Below are positions 45,263 through 54,710 of a DNA stretch of 64,000 nt, piece by piece; the first letter of the stretch is position 1; each line of letters starts with the position of its first letter. Under the pieces are notes generated by a model. The model was given only the letters and a program-made list of their open reading frames with translations, was not told where the DNA came from and searched no databases. The stretch is from Prochlorococcus marinus XMU1411 (GTDB lineage Bacteria > Cyanobacteriota > Cyanobacteriia > PCC-6307 > Cyanobiaceae). The translations under genes were made by a program, and so were the position numbers. The stretch is taken from positions 1 through 64,000 of the forward strand of contig NZ_JAAORI010000004.1 in the NCBI RefSeq assembly GCF_017696075.1, in the 5' to 3' direction.

Positions 45263-45703
45263 TTATTTATTAATGGCCGTAGGAATTCCAACTACTGATA
45301 CAACTCCCACATGAAGTATAGCCGGCTTCTTCCCAACATTTTTCACATAGTGGGGTCCCCCATTATTACTCTCTATAAATGCATCACCCGCTTTAAAGAA
45401 ATTAATTTCTTCACCCCTCACATGCTTTAATCTTCCTCTGGTGACATGAATCAACATTGGGGAAGGATGAGTATGAATTGGAGTTTTCAAGCCAACCGGA
45501 ATTTTTACTTTTAAGAGTCTTAATTCAGGCTTACCCTCGAGATAATTAAAATTTTTACCACTAAGCCCTTTTGAACTTTGAATAAGGGGTATAACTTCAA
45601 TCTTTTCTTCAGCAAAAGAAGTTTCTGGTAAAGCTAAAGTCCCAATAAAAAGAAAGCAAAATGGAATAATTTTTTTTAATTTCATTAGATATTTGATTTT
45701 CAC
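45263..45703 (-). CDS. Exported cupin-domain protein, 146 aa
   Basis: The N-terminus (MKIKYLMKLKKIIPFCFLFI...TSFAEE) is a signal peptide; an internal ATG at 45685 is an alternative start. The cupin fold is seen as VGLKTPIHTHPSPMLIHVTR (HxH metal ligands), GRLKHVRGEEINFFKAGDAF, IESNNGGPHYVKNVGKKPAI. Probably binds a metal in the periplasm; substrate unknown. Confidence 0.8.
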   Translation of the reverse strand: MKIKYLMKLKKIIPFCFLFIGTLALPETSFAEEKIEVIPLIQSSKGLSGKNFNYLEGKPELRLLKVKIPVGLKTPIHTHPSPMLIHVTRGRLKHVRGEEINFFKAGDAFIESNNGGPHYVKNVGKKPAILHVGVVSVVGIPTAINK

Positions 45704-45737
45704 TAATAATAGGTATTTTGCAAAAAAAATAACTAAT

Positions 45738-45899
45738 TTATTTTTTATATAACTTTTCTAATTGCTTGATTTCCTCTCTTAAATCCTTACCTCTATTATT
45801 TAATTTATTATTCTTAATAACTATTGGGATAATCCACCAAGCTTGAATACCTAAAAAGATAAATAGTAGGATCAATAATTCAAAAGTACCAGGCTGCAT
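45738..45899 (-). CDS. Small membrane protein with coiled-coil tail, 53 aa
   Basis: MQPGTFELLILLFIFLGIQA, WWIIPIVIKNNKLNNRGKDL, REEIKQLEKLYKK. One helix then a charged coiled coil. Confidence 0.52.
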   Translation of the reverse strand: MQPGTFELLILLFIFLGIQAWWIIPIVIKNNKLNNRGKDLREEIKQLEKLYKK

Positions 45900-45972
45900 T
45901 TGATAAATAACCCTTATTTGTTAATAACATTATTCTAAAAGTTATTAAACATTCATGAGATATTCAATATTT

Positions 45973-46155
45973 CTAGGCTGCCTCTAATTCAATGTTAAGT
46001 TCAATTCCCTTTGAAATAATTGCTTGTTTAAATTCAATAAGTTTGGAAATTATTCTTTGCTTCTCAGGATCAGTTTTATGGATATCATCTACAACTTCCT
46101 GCATTGCAAGTGTTACTTTTTGTAGTTTGATTTCTAGATCTTCCCTGTAATTCAT
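45973..46155 (-). CDS. Hypothetical helical protein, 60 aa
   Basis: MNYREDLEIKLQKVTLAMQE, VVDDIHKTDPEKQRIISKLI, EFKQAIISKGIELNIELEAA. Helical, charged; no family. Confidence 0.52.
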   Translation of the reverse strand: MNYREDLEIKLQKVTLAMQEVVDDIHKTDPEKQRIISKLIEFKQAIISKGIELNIELEAA

Positions 46156-46304
46156 AAGCTTAAAGAAATTATCTTATTTATTAAAAAACAAAATAATTAT
46201 TAGTAAATAAGTACTTAACCTTAAAAGGATTGACAGCAAAACAAGGAGGATATATTTTATAGTACAAATATACTAATAATCAACCAGTCAATTAAAGGTA
46301 AAGT

Positions 46305-46574
46305 ATGGAGCCTAAGTACTCATTTGGTTGTAGCACGAGCAAACCCAACGGATGCCTACTAAATCCCGAAGGCAGCAGAATTATCTTTTTCGAAGAATGC
46401 AAAAATTCTCCTATAACTAATTCAAAAATTCATGCTCATCTTTTCTATACAAATCACCTTGGCGAACCTGGAGGGTACAAATCCTCTGAAAAACTCAACA
46501 TAGACTCAGCCTGGGAAAAGTGGAACGAACTTCACCAAAAAGGGTGGACAGAAGTATCGCACAATTACGGATAA
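46305..46574 (+). CDS. DUF1651-like protein, 89 aa
   Basis: MEPKYSFGCSTSKPNGCLLN, PEGSRIIFFEECKNSPITNS, then LNIDSAWEKWNELHQKGWTE. The SAWEKWNELHQKGW end is the DUF1651 hallmark; the N-terminus differs from the paralogues at 27 and 33 kb. It marks the left flank of the nitrate cluster. Confidence 0.62.
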   Translation: MEPKYSFGCSTSKPNGCLLNPEGSRIIFFEECKNSPITNSKIHAHLFYTNHLGEPGGYKSSEKLNIDSAWEKWNELHQKGWTEVSHNYG

Positions 46575-46676
46575 GGGATCCGGACAAGAAAAAGCCTTTA
46601 TGTTTTTATAAGCTTAAGAGTTTCCTAAAATATGGAATTCGGTGTCAAAAATAAATAATCAATATTTATTGACATT

Positions 46677-46692
46677 TGTATATGAGAAAACA
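46677..46692 (+). promoter_or_regulatory. Possible NtcA site upstream of nirA
   Basis: TGT (46677-46679), ten bases, ACA (46690-46692); the GTA-N8-TAC core is imperfect (GTA-N8-AAC). TATAAA at 46711-46716 is a candidate -10 box. Weaker than the boxes at 56322 and 56436. Confidence 0.35.
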
Positions 46693-46737
46693 TTAAATTG
46701 TCTAAAATCTTATAAAAGTAAATAAATAAAAATTAAT

Positions 46738-48261
46738 ATGCAATATTATTTAAATGATAAAAAATTAAATAAGATTGAAAAGCAAAAGGCGGAGAAAGAT
46801 GGTCTGAAAATTTTTGAAGAATTAGATGATTATGCTCTTAAAGGCTGGGAAGAGATGGATGAAGTAGATTTGCAAATGCGCTTAAAGTGGTATGGCCTTT
46901 TTTGGAGACCAAAAACTCCTGGAAGATTTATGATGAGGCTTAGAGTTCCCAATGGAATTTTAAACTCTAATCAGTTGAGAGTAATCGCTTCAATAGTTGC
47001 TAGATACGGAGAAGACGGTTCTGCAGATATAACAACTAGGCAAAATATTCAATTAAGGGGGGTTTTGATAAATGATCTACCAGATATTATTAAAAGACTT
47101 AGAGAGGTTGATATCACATCCGTTCAGTCTGGAATGGATAATCCAAGAAATGTTACTGGCAATCCACTAGCGGGAATTGATCCTGAAGAAATTATTGATA
47201 CAAGAAAATATACTTCTGAATTAGAAGATTACTTAACAAATTCTGGTAATGGTAACCCCGAATTCTCCAATTTACCGAGGAAGTGGAATACTGCAGTTGC
47301 TGGAGCAAAAGATAATTTTCTTCTACATAATGATCTTATCTTTCATCCTGTTTTTAAAAATGGAATATTAGGCTTTGGTGTTTGGGTTGGAGGAATTTTA
47401 TCAGCAACTTTAAATGCTTATGCTATACCTCTAGATGTCTGGGTAGAAGAAAAAGATATATGTAAAATAACTGGAATTATTACTTCCCTTTGGCGAGATA
47501 ATGGAGATAGATTTCTAAGAAATAAAGGAAGATTTAGATATTATTTAAACTCTATAGGTATTGAAAAATTTAGAGAACTTGTAGAAGAAAAATTTGGAAC
47601 TTTGTCGAACGATCCAGGCTCAATTTTCAATGAAAAACAAAGAAGTTTATTTGGGATTAATAAACAAAAACAAAACAATCTTTACTTTGCTGGATTACAT
47701 ATTCCTGTAGGAAGATTATGTGTAGAAGATATACAAGAAATTGCAAGATTAAGTGAAAAATATGGCCAAAGTGAAGTAAGACTAACCGAAGATCAAAATC
47801 TAATTATTGTTGGCCTGAAAGATAGCATTTTAGAAGAATTTGGTAATGAAGAAATTATTAATAAATTCAAATTAAATCCATCCCATTTTTCAGCGAGTAC
47901 CGTTTCATGTACAGGGAGTAGTTATTGTAGCTTTGCTCTTGCAAATACCAAAGATATAGCAAGGAATATTTCTGAAAAATTAGATCGAGAACTTGAATTA
48001 TCAGAGGAGGTTAAAATCCATTGGACAGGATGTCCAAATAATTGTGGGCAAGCTCATATGGGTGGTATTGGCATGACCGGCACAAAGGTAAAAAAAGAGG
48101 GAGGTGGAACTGAGGATGGATATAATGTCAGTATTGGAGGCAGACAAGATCACCTGCAAACTTTAGGTGAAACCGAATTTAAAAAAGTTAGTAAACATGA
48201 AATTTATAATTTAATCAAAGAAATTTTAATCAACAAATTTAATGCAAAGTTAAAAACCTAA
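46738..48261 (+). CDS. nirA: Ferredoxin-nitrite reductase
   Basis: 507 residues, the usual length for cyanobacterial NirA. Two nitrite/sulfite reductase repeats: GRFMMRLRVPNGILNSNQLR, ADITTRQNIQLRGVLINDLP, later HIPVGRLCVEDIQEIARLSE. The siroheme-[4Fe-4S] ligands are in VSCTGSSYCSFALANTK (C-x5-C) and HWTGCPNNCGQAHMGGIG (C-x3-C). Reduces nitrite to ammonium using six electrons from ferredoxin. First gene of the nitrate cluster, followed 10 bases later by a HEAT-like gene. Confidence 0.95.
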   Translation: MQYYLNDKKLNKIEKQKAEKDGLKIFEELDDYALKGWEEMDEVDLQMRLKWYGLFWRPKTPGRFMMRLRVPNGILNSNQLRVIASIVARYGEDGSADITTRQNIQLRGVLINDLPDIIKRLREVDITSVQSGMDNPRNVTGNPLAGIDPEEIIDTRKYTSELEDYLTNSGNGNPEFSNLPRKWNTAVAGAKDNFLLHNDLIFHPVFKNGILGFGVWVGGILSATLNAYAIPLDVWVEEKDICKITGIITSLWRDNGDRFLRNKGRFRYYLNSIGIEKFRELVEEKFGTLSNDPGSIFNEKQRSLFGINKQKQNNLYFAGLHIPVGRLCVEDIQEIARLSEKYGQSEVRLTEDQNLIIVGLKDSILEEFGNEEIINKFKLNPSHFSASTVSCTGSSYCSFALANTKDIARNISEKLDRELELSEEVKIHWTGCPNNCGQAHMGGIGMTGTKVKKEGGGTEDGYNVSIGGRQDHLQTLGETEFKKVSKHEIYNLIKEILINKFNAKLKT

Positions 48262-48271
48262 AAACATATTA

Positions 48272-49000
48272 ATGAGCAAAAGTGAATCTGAAATATTAGA
48301 AGTTTTAAATGGATTAGGTTCAAAAAAATTAGATCTTGATATTCTATTTTCCTACTATTCATTGGAATTATCTTTTGAGATTCGTAAAGTTATTGCGGAA
48401 AAGATAGGTATGCAAGAAAGGAAAGGATATTTTTTACTTGAAAAGATGATAAAAAAATTTGGCCTTAAAGTTGAATTAATTGAGGCCCTTAAATTAACAA
48501 ATGAAAAAAATGCAAAAGATCTTTTACTAAAAAATCTTTATCAAAATAATAAGTTAAATATTCATATAATTAATGCTTTAGAGCCCTGGGGAGGAGAAAT
48601 TGAACTTCAATTAATAAGAGAAATATTCGATATTTGCGAAATAGATTTTTGGATTGCAGGCCTTAATATTCTCCATTTCAAAGCTCATCAATTAACTGAT
48701 GAAAAATTATTATATTTTATTGATCAAATAAAAATTTACGATAATTTCAAAATCAACTACAAGATAATCTCTATCTTAAAAAGAAGAGAAAGCGAAATAG
48801 TTTGTAAATTGCTCTATAAATATTCTTTAAATAAAGAATTAGAAATCGCTAAATATGCAATTTTTTCTTTAGGGAGTATTTGGAATGATAATAGTTTTGA
48901 ACAATTATCAAAATTAGAAAATGAAATAAAAGATCCTTCTCTACTTAAATGCATAAAAAATCAAAAAGTAATCTCAAATCAATTTCTAATAAATAAATAA
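48272..49000 (+). CDS. HEAT-like helical repeat protein next to nirA
   Basis: 242 residues made almost entirely of helix pairs: LSFEIRKVIAEKIGMQERKG, LLEKMIKKFGLKVELIEALK, AKYAIFSLGSIWNDNSFEQL. The last matches a HEAT/PBS-lyase repeat. It follows nirA by 10 bases on the same strand, the position of the unknown gene nirX in other marine picocyanobacterial nitrite clusters; whether it is nirX cannot be decided here. A role in NirA maturation or regulation is inference. Confidence 0.65.
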   Translation: MSKSESEILEVLNGLGSKKLDLDILFSYYSLELSFEIRKVIAEKIGMQERKGYFLLEKMIKKFGLKVELIEALKLTNEKNAKDLLLKNLYQNNKLNIHIINALEPWGGEIELQLIREIFDICEIDFWIAGLNILHFKAHQLTDEKLLYFIDQIKIYDNFKINYKIISILKRRESEIVCKLLYKYSLNKELEIAKYAIFSLGSIWNDNSFEQLSKLENEIKDPSLLKCIKNQKVISNQFLINK

Positions 49001-49009
49001 ACTAGAAAA

Positions 49010-49504
49010 TTATTGTTTTAGCTTATCAATGAGATTTATTAAATTACAAGGTTTTGTATTTTCATTAAGTTGATAAGAAATTATATCTTGCCAACCTGTC
49101 ATCACAGCATCCTTAGATCCAGGCAAAACGAATAAAAACTTACCATTTGCAGACCCCGCAATACACCTACTTTGTAAAGTACTTGTTCCTATCTTTTTAA
49201 ATGATAAAAATCTAAAAGTTTCCCCAAAACCATCAATCTCTTTATCTAATAAAGGTCTAACAGCTTCAGGAGTAACGTCCCTAGCTGTAATTCCTGTACC
49301 ACCTGTTGTAATAATCACATCAACATTTGGATCTGAGATCCAATCGCTTATATATTTTCTAATTAAATAAATATCATCTTTGCAAATTATCTTATTAAAG
49401 ATATTGTGTCCTGATTTCTCAGCCTCTTGAAGTAGATAATTTCCACTCTCATCATTTTTTGTGTTACGAGTATCAGAAACAGTAAGCAAAGCTATAGAAA
49501 CCAC
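49010..49504 (-). CDS. moaB: MoaB/MogA-type molybdopterin biosynthesis protein
   Basis: 164 residues: VSIALLTVSDTRNTKNDESG at the start, the molybdopterin-binding PNVDVIITTGGTGITARDVT, PEAVRPLLDKEIDGFGETFR and KFLFVLPGSKDAVMTGWQDI. It binds molybdopterin and probably adenylates it before molybdate insertion by MoeA. Convergent with the HEAT-like gene (10-base gap). Confidence 0.92.
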   Translation of the reverse strand: MVSIALLTVSDTRNTKNDESGNYLLQEAEKSGHNIFNKIICKDDIYLIRKYISDWISDPNVDVIITTGGTGITARDVTPEAVRPLLDKEIDGFGETFRFLSFKKIGTSTLQSRCIAGSANGKFLFVLPGSKDAVMTGWQDIISYQLNENTKPCNLINLIDKLKQ

Positions 49505-49539
49505 TTAAAATTAAACCATTAGTTACTAGATCACTATAG

Positions 49540-49791
49540 ATGGAAAGTGAAAAATCTAACAAAATTAAGGTGGTTTTATTATCTAGTATCGCTGAAGATC
49601 TAGGATGGAATGAAAAATTTCTTACAATTGAAGGCTCTCAAATGAAGGTTTTTTCTGTATGGAAATTAATTAATTCTAATTTACCTAAAGATAATATTAT
49701 CGTTTCTATTAATCAAGAAATTACAGATATGGATGCGAAGATTAATCCAGATGATGAGGTGGCATTTATGCCAATGTTTACCGGTGGATAA
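49540..49791 (+). CDS. moaD: Molybdopterin synthase sulfur-carrier subunit MoaD
   Basis: 83 residues with a ubiquitin-like fold (KVVLLSSIAEDLGWNEKFLT... VSINQEITDMDAKINPDDEV) and the required C-terminal Gly-Gly (FMPMFTGG), which is thiocarboxylated. Overlaps moaE by 8 bases. Confidence 0.93.
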   Translation: MESEKSNKIKVVLLSSIAEDLGWNEKFLTIEGSQMKVFSVWKLINSNLPKDNIIVSINQEITDMDAKINPDDEVAFMPMFTGG

Positions 49792-50236
49792 TTTAAGAAT
49801 ACAATTTAAAATCCTAGAAGAAACTTTTAATCCTTATAAAGAATTCGAACTTTGGGAGAAGGTCAATAAGAATTCAGCAAACTCTCTTTTTATTGGAAGA
49901 GTAAGGCCTTTTGATCAATTTGGAAATGATTTAAAGAAACTAGAAATTGTTCATTATAAAGGAATGACCGAAAATTATATTAAAAGATATTTAATGAAAA
50001 TTTCTGAAAAACAGGATGATTTATGTATTTTTCTCTTACACAGGATAGGTTTCATTTACCCTAATGAACCTATTATTTTAATAGCAGTAAGTGCAAATCA
50101 TAGAGGCATTGCAAATAAATATCTCCAAGAAATACTTGAATTTACAAAATACAAAGTTCCTTTTTGGAAAAAAGAATGGACTTTCAAAGGATCCTCATGG
50201 GTAAAAAAGAATACTGAATTAGGCTTTGAATTATAA
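49784..50236 (+). CDS. moaE: Molybdopterin synthase catalytic subunit MoaE
   Basis: A GTG at 49784 gives 150 residues, the normal MoaE length, and an overlap with the moaD stop; a longer frame from 49733 lies inside moaD and is rejected. Motifs: SANSLFIGRVRPFDQFGNDL, KKLEIVHYKGMTENYIKRYL, LLHRIGFIYPNEPIILIAVS, YKVPFWKKEWTFKGSSWVKK with the catalytic Lys residues. Forms the MoaD2-MoaE2 complex that converts cPMP to molybdopterin. Confidence 0.92.
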   Translation: MDNLRIQFKILEETFNPYKEFELWEKVNKNSANSLFIGRVRPFDQFGNDLKKLEIVHYKGMTENYIKRYLMKISEKQDDLCIFLLHRIGFIYPNEPIILIAVSANHRGIANKYLQEILEFTKYKVPFWKKEWTFKGSSWVKKNTELGFEL

Positions 50237-51493
50237 AAAATTATTTTTTAAAAGTTGTGCCCATAATAAATTTCCTTTTTGACAAAAATCAATTTCAGAA
50301 GGTATTTCTATTAATAAATCTGAATTAGATATTGAACTAATCTTTGATGAGGATTGTTCTTCAGAAATATCTGCAATTAATTCACCTTCTTCATTAACGA
50401 TAAGTTTTCCTCTAAGCAATTCAGGTCTCCCTTTTCTTCTTTTCAAATCAGAATTCAGCTTAACCTTAATCCTAAGAGGGAATTCAATATTAGTAATTCC
50501 TTCAAGTTTCTGAAGTGCGGGCCAAACAAGTTGGATAAAAGTAATAGCTGCTGAAACGGGATTCCCAGGTAATCCAAAATAAGGAATTTTTTTGTTTATC
50601 AATCCAAAAGCAAAGGGTTTTCCTGGCTTTAAAAATAGTTTCCAAAATTTAATCTCTCCTATCTCGTTAATAATATCTTTTAAAAAATCTTTTTTACCCA
50701 CTGATATCCCGCCAACTGAAATAACCACATCATTAAATTCAGAAATATTTCTAAGAGAATTTTTTATATTTTGATAATTATCTTTTTCTATATGAATTTC
50801 ATTAATTTCAAATCCAAGATTTTTTGCAATTGATTTTATCAAAATACTATTACTTTCCCATATTTCTCCTTTCTTTCTTACAGTTCCTGATTTGATAAGT
50901 TCATCTCCAGTAATTAGTAAACCTAATTTAGAAGTTTTACTAACTTTTATAGTTTTTATCCCACAACTTGCTAATTTACTTAAAATCCCAGGTGTAATCT
51001 TTACCCCCTTCTTAATTAATATTTCACCTTTAAATACTTGATCATTTTTTTCTCTAATCCAAGAGTTATTAGATGATGTTTCTTTTTTAATAATATACTC
51101 ATTTCCTTTTAATAATTCTAAAGAAACTTGTTCTTGAGGAATCACAGAAAAACAATTATCTGGCACAAATGAACCTGTGCTAATAGTTACAGCTTCACCT
51201 TTTTTAAGAAGATCATTAAATGGCTTTCCGGGAAAAGACTCTCCGACAATTTTCCATTTATTCCCTTTAGTTGATTCTCCTAACGCATATCCATCCATAA
51301 CTGATGATCTATAACCTGGCATATCTTCCTCAGATAAGATTTCCTCCATAGAAACTTTTCCAAGTGCTTCGTCTAAATTTATCTCTTCCTTATGTAAAAT
51401 TTCATTATTCACCATTAAAGTATCCATCTCTTCTAAGATTTTTTTAATAGCATCGTTTAAATAAAGACCCTGATTATTGATATCAATTCCCAT
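50231..51493 (-). CDS. moeA: Molybdopterin molybdenumtransferase MoeA
   Basis: 420 residues. EDMPGYRSSVMDGYALGEST (substrate loop), AVTISTGSFVPDNCFSVIPQ, the central KLGLLITGDELIKSG and NDVVISVGGISVGKKDFLKD, LFLKPGKPFAFGLI, YFGLPGNPVSAAITFIQLV, and C-terminal domain IV. Inserts molybdate into adenylated molybdopterin. Its end overlaps the convergent moaE by 6 bases; moaC is 12 bases upstream in the same operon. Confidence 0.95.
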   Translation of the reverse strand: MGIDINNQGLYLNDAIKKILEEMDTLMVNNEILHKEEINLDEALGKVSMEEILSEEDMPGYRSSVMDGYALGESTKGNKWKIVGESFPGKPFNDLLKKGEAVTISTGSFVPDNCFSVIPQEQVSLELLKGNEYIIKKETSSNNSWIREKNDQVFKGEILIKKGVKITPGILSKLASCGIKTIKVSKTSKLGLLITGDELIKSGTVRKKGEIWESNSILIKSIAKNLGFEINEIHIEKDNYQNIKNSLRNISEFNDVVISVGGISVGKKDFLKDIINEIGEIKFWKLFLKPGKPFAFGLINKKIPYFGLPGNPVSAAITFIQLVWPALQKLEGITNIEFPLRIKVKLNSDLKRRKGRPELLRGKLIVNEEGELIADISEEQSSSKISSISNSDLLIEIPSEIDFCQKGNLLWAQLLKNNFL

Positions 51494-51505
51494 TATTGTG
51501 AGTAC

Positions 51506-51991
51506 TTAACTTCTTTTTAATATTCCATTTTTACCACCTTTTTTTTCTAAAAGGCGAATATTATCAATAGTCATAAAAGGATCTAAAGCTTTGAGCATGT
51601 CATATAGAGTGAGAAGACCAATTGAAACTGATGTAAGAGCCTCCATCTCAACACCTGTTTTAGAATGAGATTTGCAAAAAGCAATAATTTTAATTGCTTT
51701 CATTGATTCACAAATTTCAAAATCAATTGTGATTTTATTCAATGATAAATTATGACAGAGAGGAATAAGTTCTGAGGTTTTTTTTGCACCATTTATTGCA
51801 GAAAATCTAGCCGCTGCAAAAATATCACCTTTTTTAATTTTTTCATTTTTTATTTTTTCTAATATTTCTTTGTTTAAATTAATATATCCTTCTGCTAAAG
51901 CCTCTCTTCTAGTTTCTACTTTATCTGAAATATCAACTATGTTCATTTCTCCCCTTTCATTAATATGAGTTAAAGATTTATCCATTTCCAT
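51506..51991 (-). CDS. moaC: Cyclic pyranopterin monophosphate synthase MoaC
   Basis: 161 residues: LTHINERGEMNIVDISDKVE, TRREALAEGYINLNKEILEK, AARFSAINGAKKTSELIPLC, HNLSLNKITIDFEICESMKA, KTGVEMEALTSVSIGLLTLY, DMLKALDPFMTIDNIRLLEK. All family motifs are present. Converts the MoaA product to cPMP. Divergent from narM across about 100 bases. Confidence 0.95.
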   Translation of the reverse strand: MEMDKSLTHINERGEMNIVDISDKVETRREALAEGYINLNKEILEKIKNEKIKKGDIFAAARFSAINGAKKTSELIPLCHNLSLNKITIDFEICESMKAIKIIAFCKSHSKTGVEMEALTSVSIGLLTLYDMLKALDPFMTIDNIRLLEKKGGKNGILKRS

Positions 51992-52092
51992 TTAGCAATT
52001 TATTCAATAATACAAAAAATAAAATTTTTAATAAAGCTAATATCAATTTTTTATACTTAGCATTAATTTATTAATAAAATATCAATTTAATT

Positions 52093-52554
52093 TTGGTTAA
52101 TAGTCAATCAAATCATTATTTTAATTTCGAGGATGATTTTATTAAAGACTTAAGATGCATTCCTCTATGTGTTAGAAGGAAACTTGATTTAATTGGAATA
52201 AAATTAAAACTTACTCATTGGCAAGATTTTAATTTAATTGAAAAAAATAAGATAGTAGATTGGCCAGATTCAAAAAAAGATCTCATTGATTTAAAAACTT
52301 TTTTAAAAGAAATTACATCTAATTCAAAATATGGAGAAGCAAAAGAAATAGAAATTTCAATTAATCAACCTTGGCAAAATAAAAATAAAGTTCCTGACCA
52401 AGTTTTAAAATCGGCACTAGCAAGGGGAATTAATATTTCAGTTGAAAAATGGAGAAATTTAAACGAATTAGATAGATTTGCTTTTTGCAAATTAGTTAGA
52501 CCAAGCCATGAACACAACAATTTGGATAAAGCATTTGATGAGATTCTGAAATAA
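52093..52554 (+). CDS. narM: Nitrate reductase-associated protein NarM
   Basis: 153 residues from a TTG start (VNSQSNHYFNFEDDFIKDLR...). The segment FNFEDDFIKDLRCIPLCVRR, KLDLIGIKLKLTHWQDFNLI is the NarM signature. NarM is needed for activity of the cyanobacterial ferredoxin-dependent nitrate reductase NarB. It is convergent with narB (9-base gap). Confidence 0.9.
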   Translation: MVNSQSNHYFNFEDDFIKDLRCIPLCVRRKLDLIGIKLKLTHWQDFNLIEKNKIVDWPDSKKDLIDLKTFLKEITSNSKYGEAKEIEISINQPWQNKNKVPDQVLKSALARGINISVEKWRNLNELDRFAFCKLVRPSHEHNNLDKAFDEILK

Positions 52555-52563
52555 GATTATTGA

Positions 52564-54675
52564 CTAGTTTGGAACAATTATTACTGAGCATGCTTTTAAT
52601 TCCGGTTGTTTTGATATCGGGCATGACTTTTCATGCATCAAAGAGTTTACTTCACACATATTTTTTTGACTAAAACCCCAATGCATTGGTAAAAAAACTG
52701 TACCTGCTTTAATTTTGTCAGTAATCTGAACTTTTGCTTGAACTTCCCCTCTTTTGGATTTAATTTTTACTATTTCATCATTTTTGATTTTTAAAGATAA
52801 AGCATCTTTAGAATTAATTTCCAATAACGGTTCTGGATTCTTTTTTGTAAGTTTTGGAACTTTAGAAGTTCTTGTCATTGTATGCCATTGACTTAGATAT
52901 CTTCCAATTGTCAAAATTAGTGGGTACTCATCTGAAGGAGGTTCAGCCAACCCAATAGGATCATCAATACAAAAATTTGCTTTGCCAGTCTCAGTTGGGA
53001 AATAACCATCTTCATATAATCTTTTTGAAGATGTACTAGGTAAGCTGCCTTTAGGATAAGGCCATTGTTGAGGACCATGATTTTTTAATAATTGATATGA
53101 TAATCCGCTCATATCGCATAATCTTTTTGTGGTAGTTTTTAAAAATTCATCATAAACTTCCGATGAAGATTCATATTCAAATTGTTTGAAATAACCTATC
53201 TTCTGTCCTAATTCAGCAAATATTTGCCAATCTGGTTTTGAATTTTTATTCGATTCTCTGAAAGATGGGCAAAGTGTTACTCTTCTTTCTGAATTTGTCA
53301 TAACACCATCTTTTTCGCTCCATTGAGCTGCGGGCAATACTAGATGAGCATATTTAATTGATTCACTTTGTTCATAAGATTCGTTGAGGATAATCAAAGG
53401 ACATTTTAAAAGTGCTTTTTTTACAAAGTTTAAATTAGGCATGCTAACCAAAGGGTTAGTAGCTGCAATCCACCAAATTTTCACAGATCCTTTTTTTATA
53501 GCTTCTATTTGTTCAAATGCAGATAGACCCTGTTTTGCAGATATCTTTCCCTCAGGGAACCCCCATATTTTTTCAATTTCATTCCTATCTATTTTATTTT
53601 TTACAAATCTATATCCTGGAAGGAGGTGCGATAGTCCTCCTGCTTCTCTCCCACCCATAGCGTTTGGTTGGCCAGTTAAGGAAAAAGGACCAGAACCTTC
53701 TTTGCCTATTTGGCCGGTCATTAAATGAAGATTTATTAGCCCATTTACTGCTGCTGTACCCTCTTGCCTTTGATTCAAACCCATCGACCAAAGACTTAGA
53801 ACATTTTTACTTTCTCCCCATAATTTTGCAATATCAATAATTGTTTTCTCGGATATATTGCAAATTTCACTTATTTTTTTTAAATCCCATTTTTGTATAT
53901 GTTTTACAAAATCAAAAAAGCTTTCGGTCGACTTATCAATGAAATTTTGATCAGTTAATTGATTCTTATAAAGATAATTCGCAATCCCAATAAATAAAAA
54001 TAGATCTGTTCCAGAAGAAATTTGTAAATAAAAATCTGCTATGGATGAAGTTTCAGTTTCTCTTGGGTCAATTACTATTACTTTTAAATTATCATTTACG
54101 TTTCTTTTACGTTTTTTAATTCGATCAAAAAGAACGGGATGACATTCTGCAGTATTTGTCCCTATTAATAAAATTAAAGAGCAATGATCAATATCTTCAT
54201 AACAACAAGGTGGGCCATCAGAGCCAAAACTTCTGTTATATCCAGCTACTGCTGAGCTCATACATAGTCTTGAATTAGCATCAAAATTATTTGTGCCTAT
54301 TGCTCCCTTGAGAAGCTTTTGGGCTACGTAATAATCTTCAGTATGAAATTGACCTGAGCCATACATAGCTATTGAATCAGGTCCATAATTTTTTATAGAA
54401 CTCAAAATATTCTCTTTCAGAATTTCGTATGATTCGTCCCAGGAAATTTCTTTAAATTCTTCATTTAAATTTTCCCTGTAAAGTGGTTCTTTTAATCTCC
54501 CATCTTTTAAGGTCTCACATACTGTTGCTCCTTTTACGCACAATTTACCTTGAGTTGAAGGACTATCCCTATCTCCACTGACTAACCATTTATCATCAGA
54601 AACCGAACTTTTAGGCTTCATTTTTAAACCACAGCCAACACCGCAATATGGGCATTGACTTTTAGTAAAATTCAT
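52564..54675 (-). CDS. narB: Ferredoxin-nitrate reductase NarB
   Basis: 703 residues of the DMSO-reductase family. [4Fe-4S] ligands in CPYCGVGCGL (Cys 8, 11, 15) and GKLCVKG; then the Mo-bisMGD domain: SIAMYGSGQFHTEDYYVAQK, NANSRLCMSSAVAGY-like sequence, IGTNTAECHPVLFDRI, NGLINLHLMTGQIGKEGSGP, FSLTGQPNAMGGREAGGLSH and the C-terminal LTIGRYLSQWHTMTRT. Reduces nitrate to nitrite in the cytoplasm with reduced ferredoxin. Downstream of napA (35 bases), presumably one transcript under the NtcA box at 56322. Confidence 0.96.
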   Translation of the reverse strand: MNFTKSQCPYCGVGCGLKMKPKSSVSDDKWLVSGDRDSPSTQGKLCVKGATVCETLKDGRLKEPLYRENLNEEFKEISWDESYEILKENILSSIKNYGPDSIAMYGSGQFHTEDYYVAQKLLKGAIGTNNFDANSRLCMSSAVAGYNRSFGSDGPPCCYEDIDHCSLILLIGTNTAECHPVLFDRIKKRKRNVNDNLKVIVIDPRETETSSIADFYLQISSGTDLFLFIGIANYLYKNQLTDQNFIDKSTESFFDFVKHIQKWDLKKISEICNISEKTIIDIAKLWGESKNVLSLWSMGLNQRQEGTAAVNGLINLHLMTGQIGKEGSGPFSLTGQPNAMGGREAGGLSHLLPGYRFVKNKIDRNEIEKIWGFPEGKISAKQGLSAFEQIEAIKKGSVKIWWIAATNPLVSMPNLNFVKKALLKCPLIILNESYEQSESIKYAHLVLPAAQWSEKDGVMTNSERRVTLCPSFRESNKNSKPDWQIFAELGQKIGYFKQFEYESSSEVYDEFLKTTTKRLCDMSGLSYQLLKNHGPQQWPYPKGSLPSTSSKRLYEDGYFPTETGKANFCIDDPIGLAEPPSDEYPLILTIGRYLSQWHTMTRTSKVPKLTKKNPEPLLEINSKDALSLKIKNDEIVKIKSKRGEVQAKVQITDKIKAGTVFLPMHWGFSQKNMCEVNSLMHEKSCPISKQPELKACSVIIVPN

Positions 54676-54710
54676 AAAATTTCTTTTATAAATATCTCAA
54701 TAGTTGTTGG

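Noticed and set aside
49733-49783. Longer MoaE start
   Set aside because: The added residues (MRRLIQMMRWHLCQ) are moaD read in another frame; the GTG at 49784 gives the family length.
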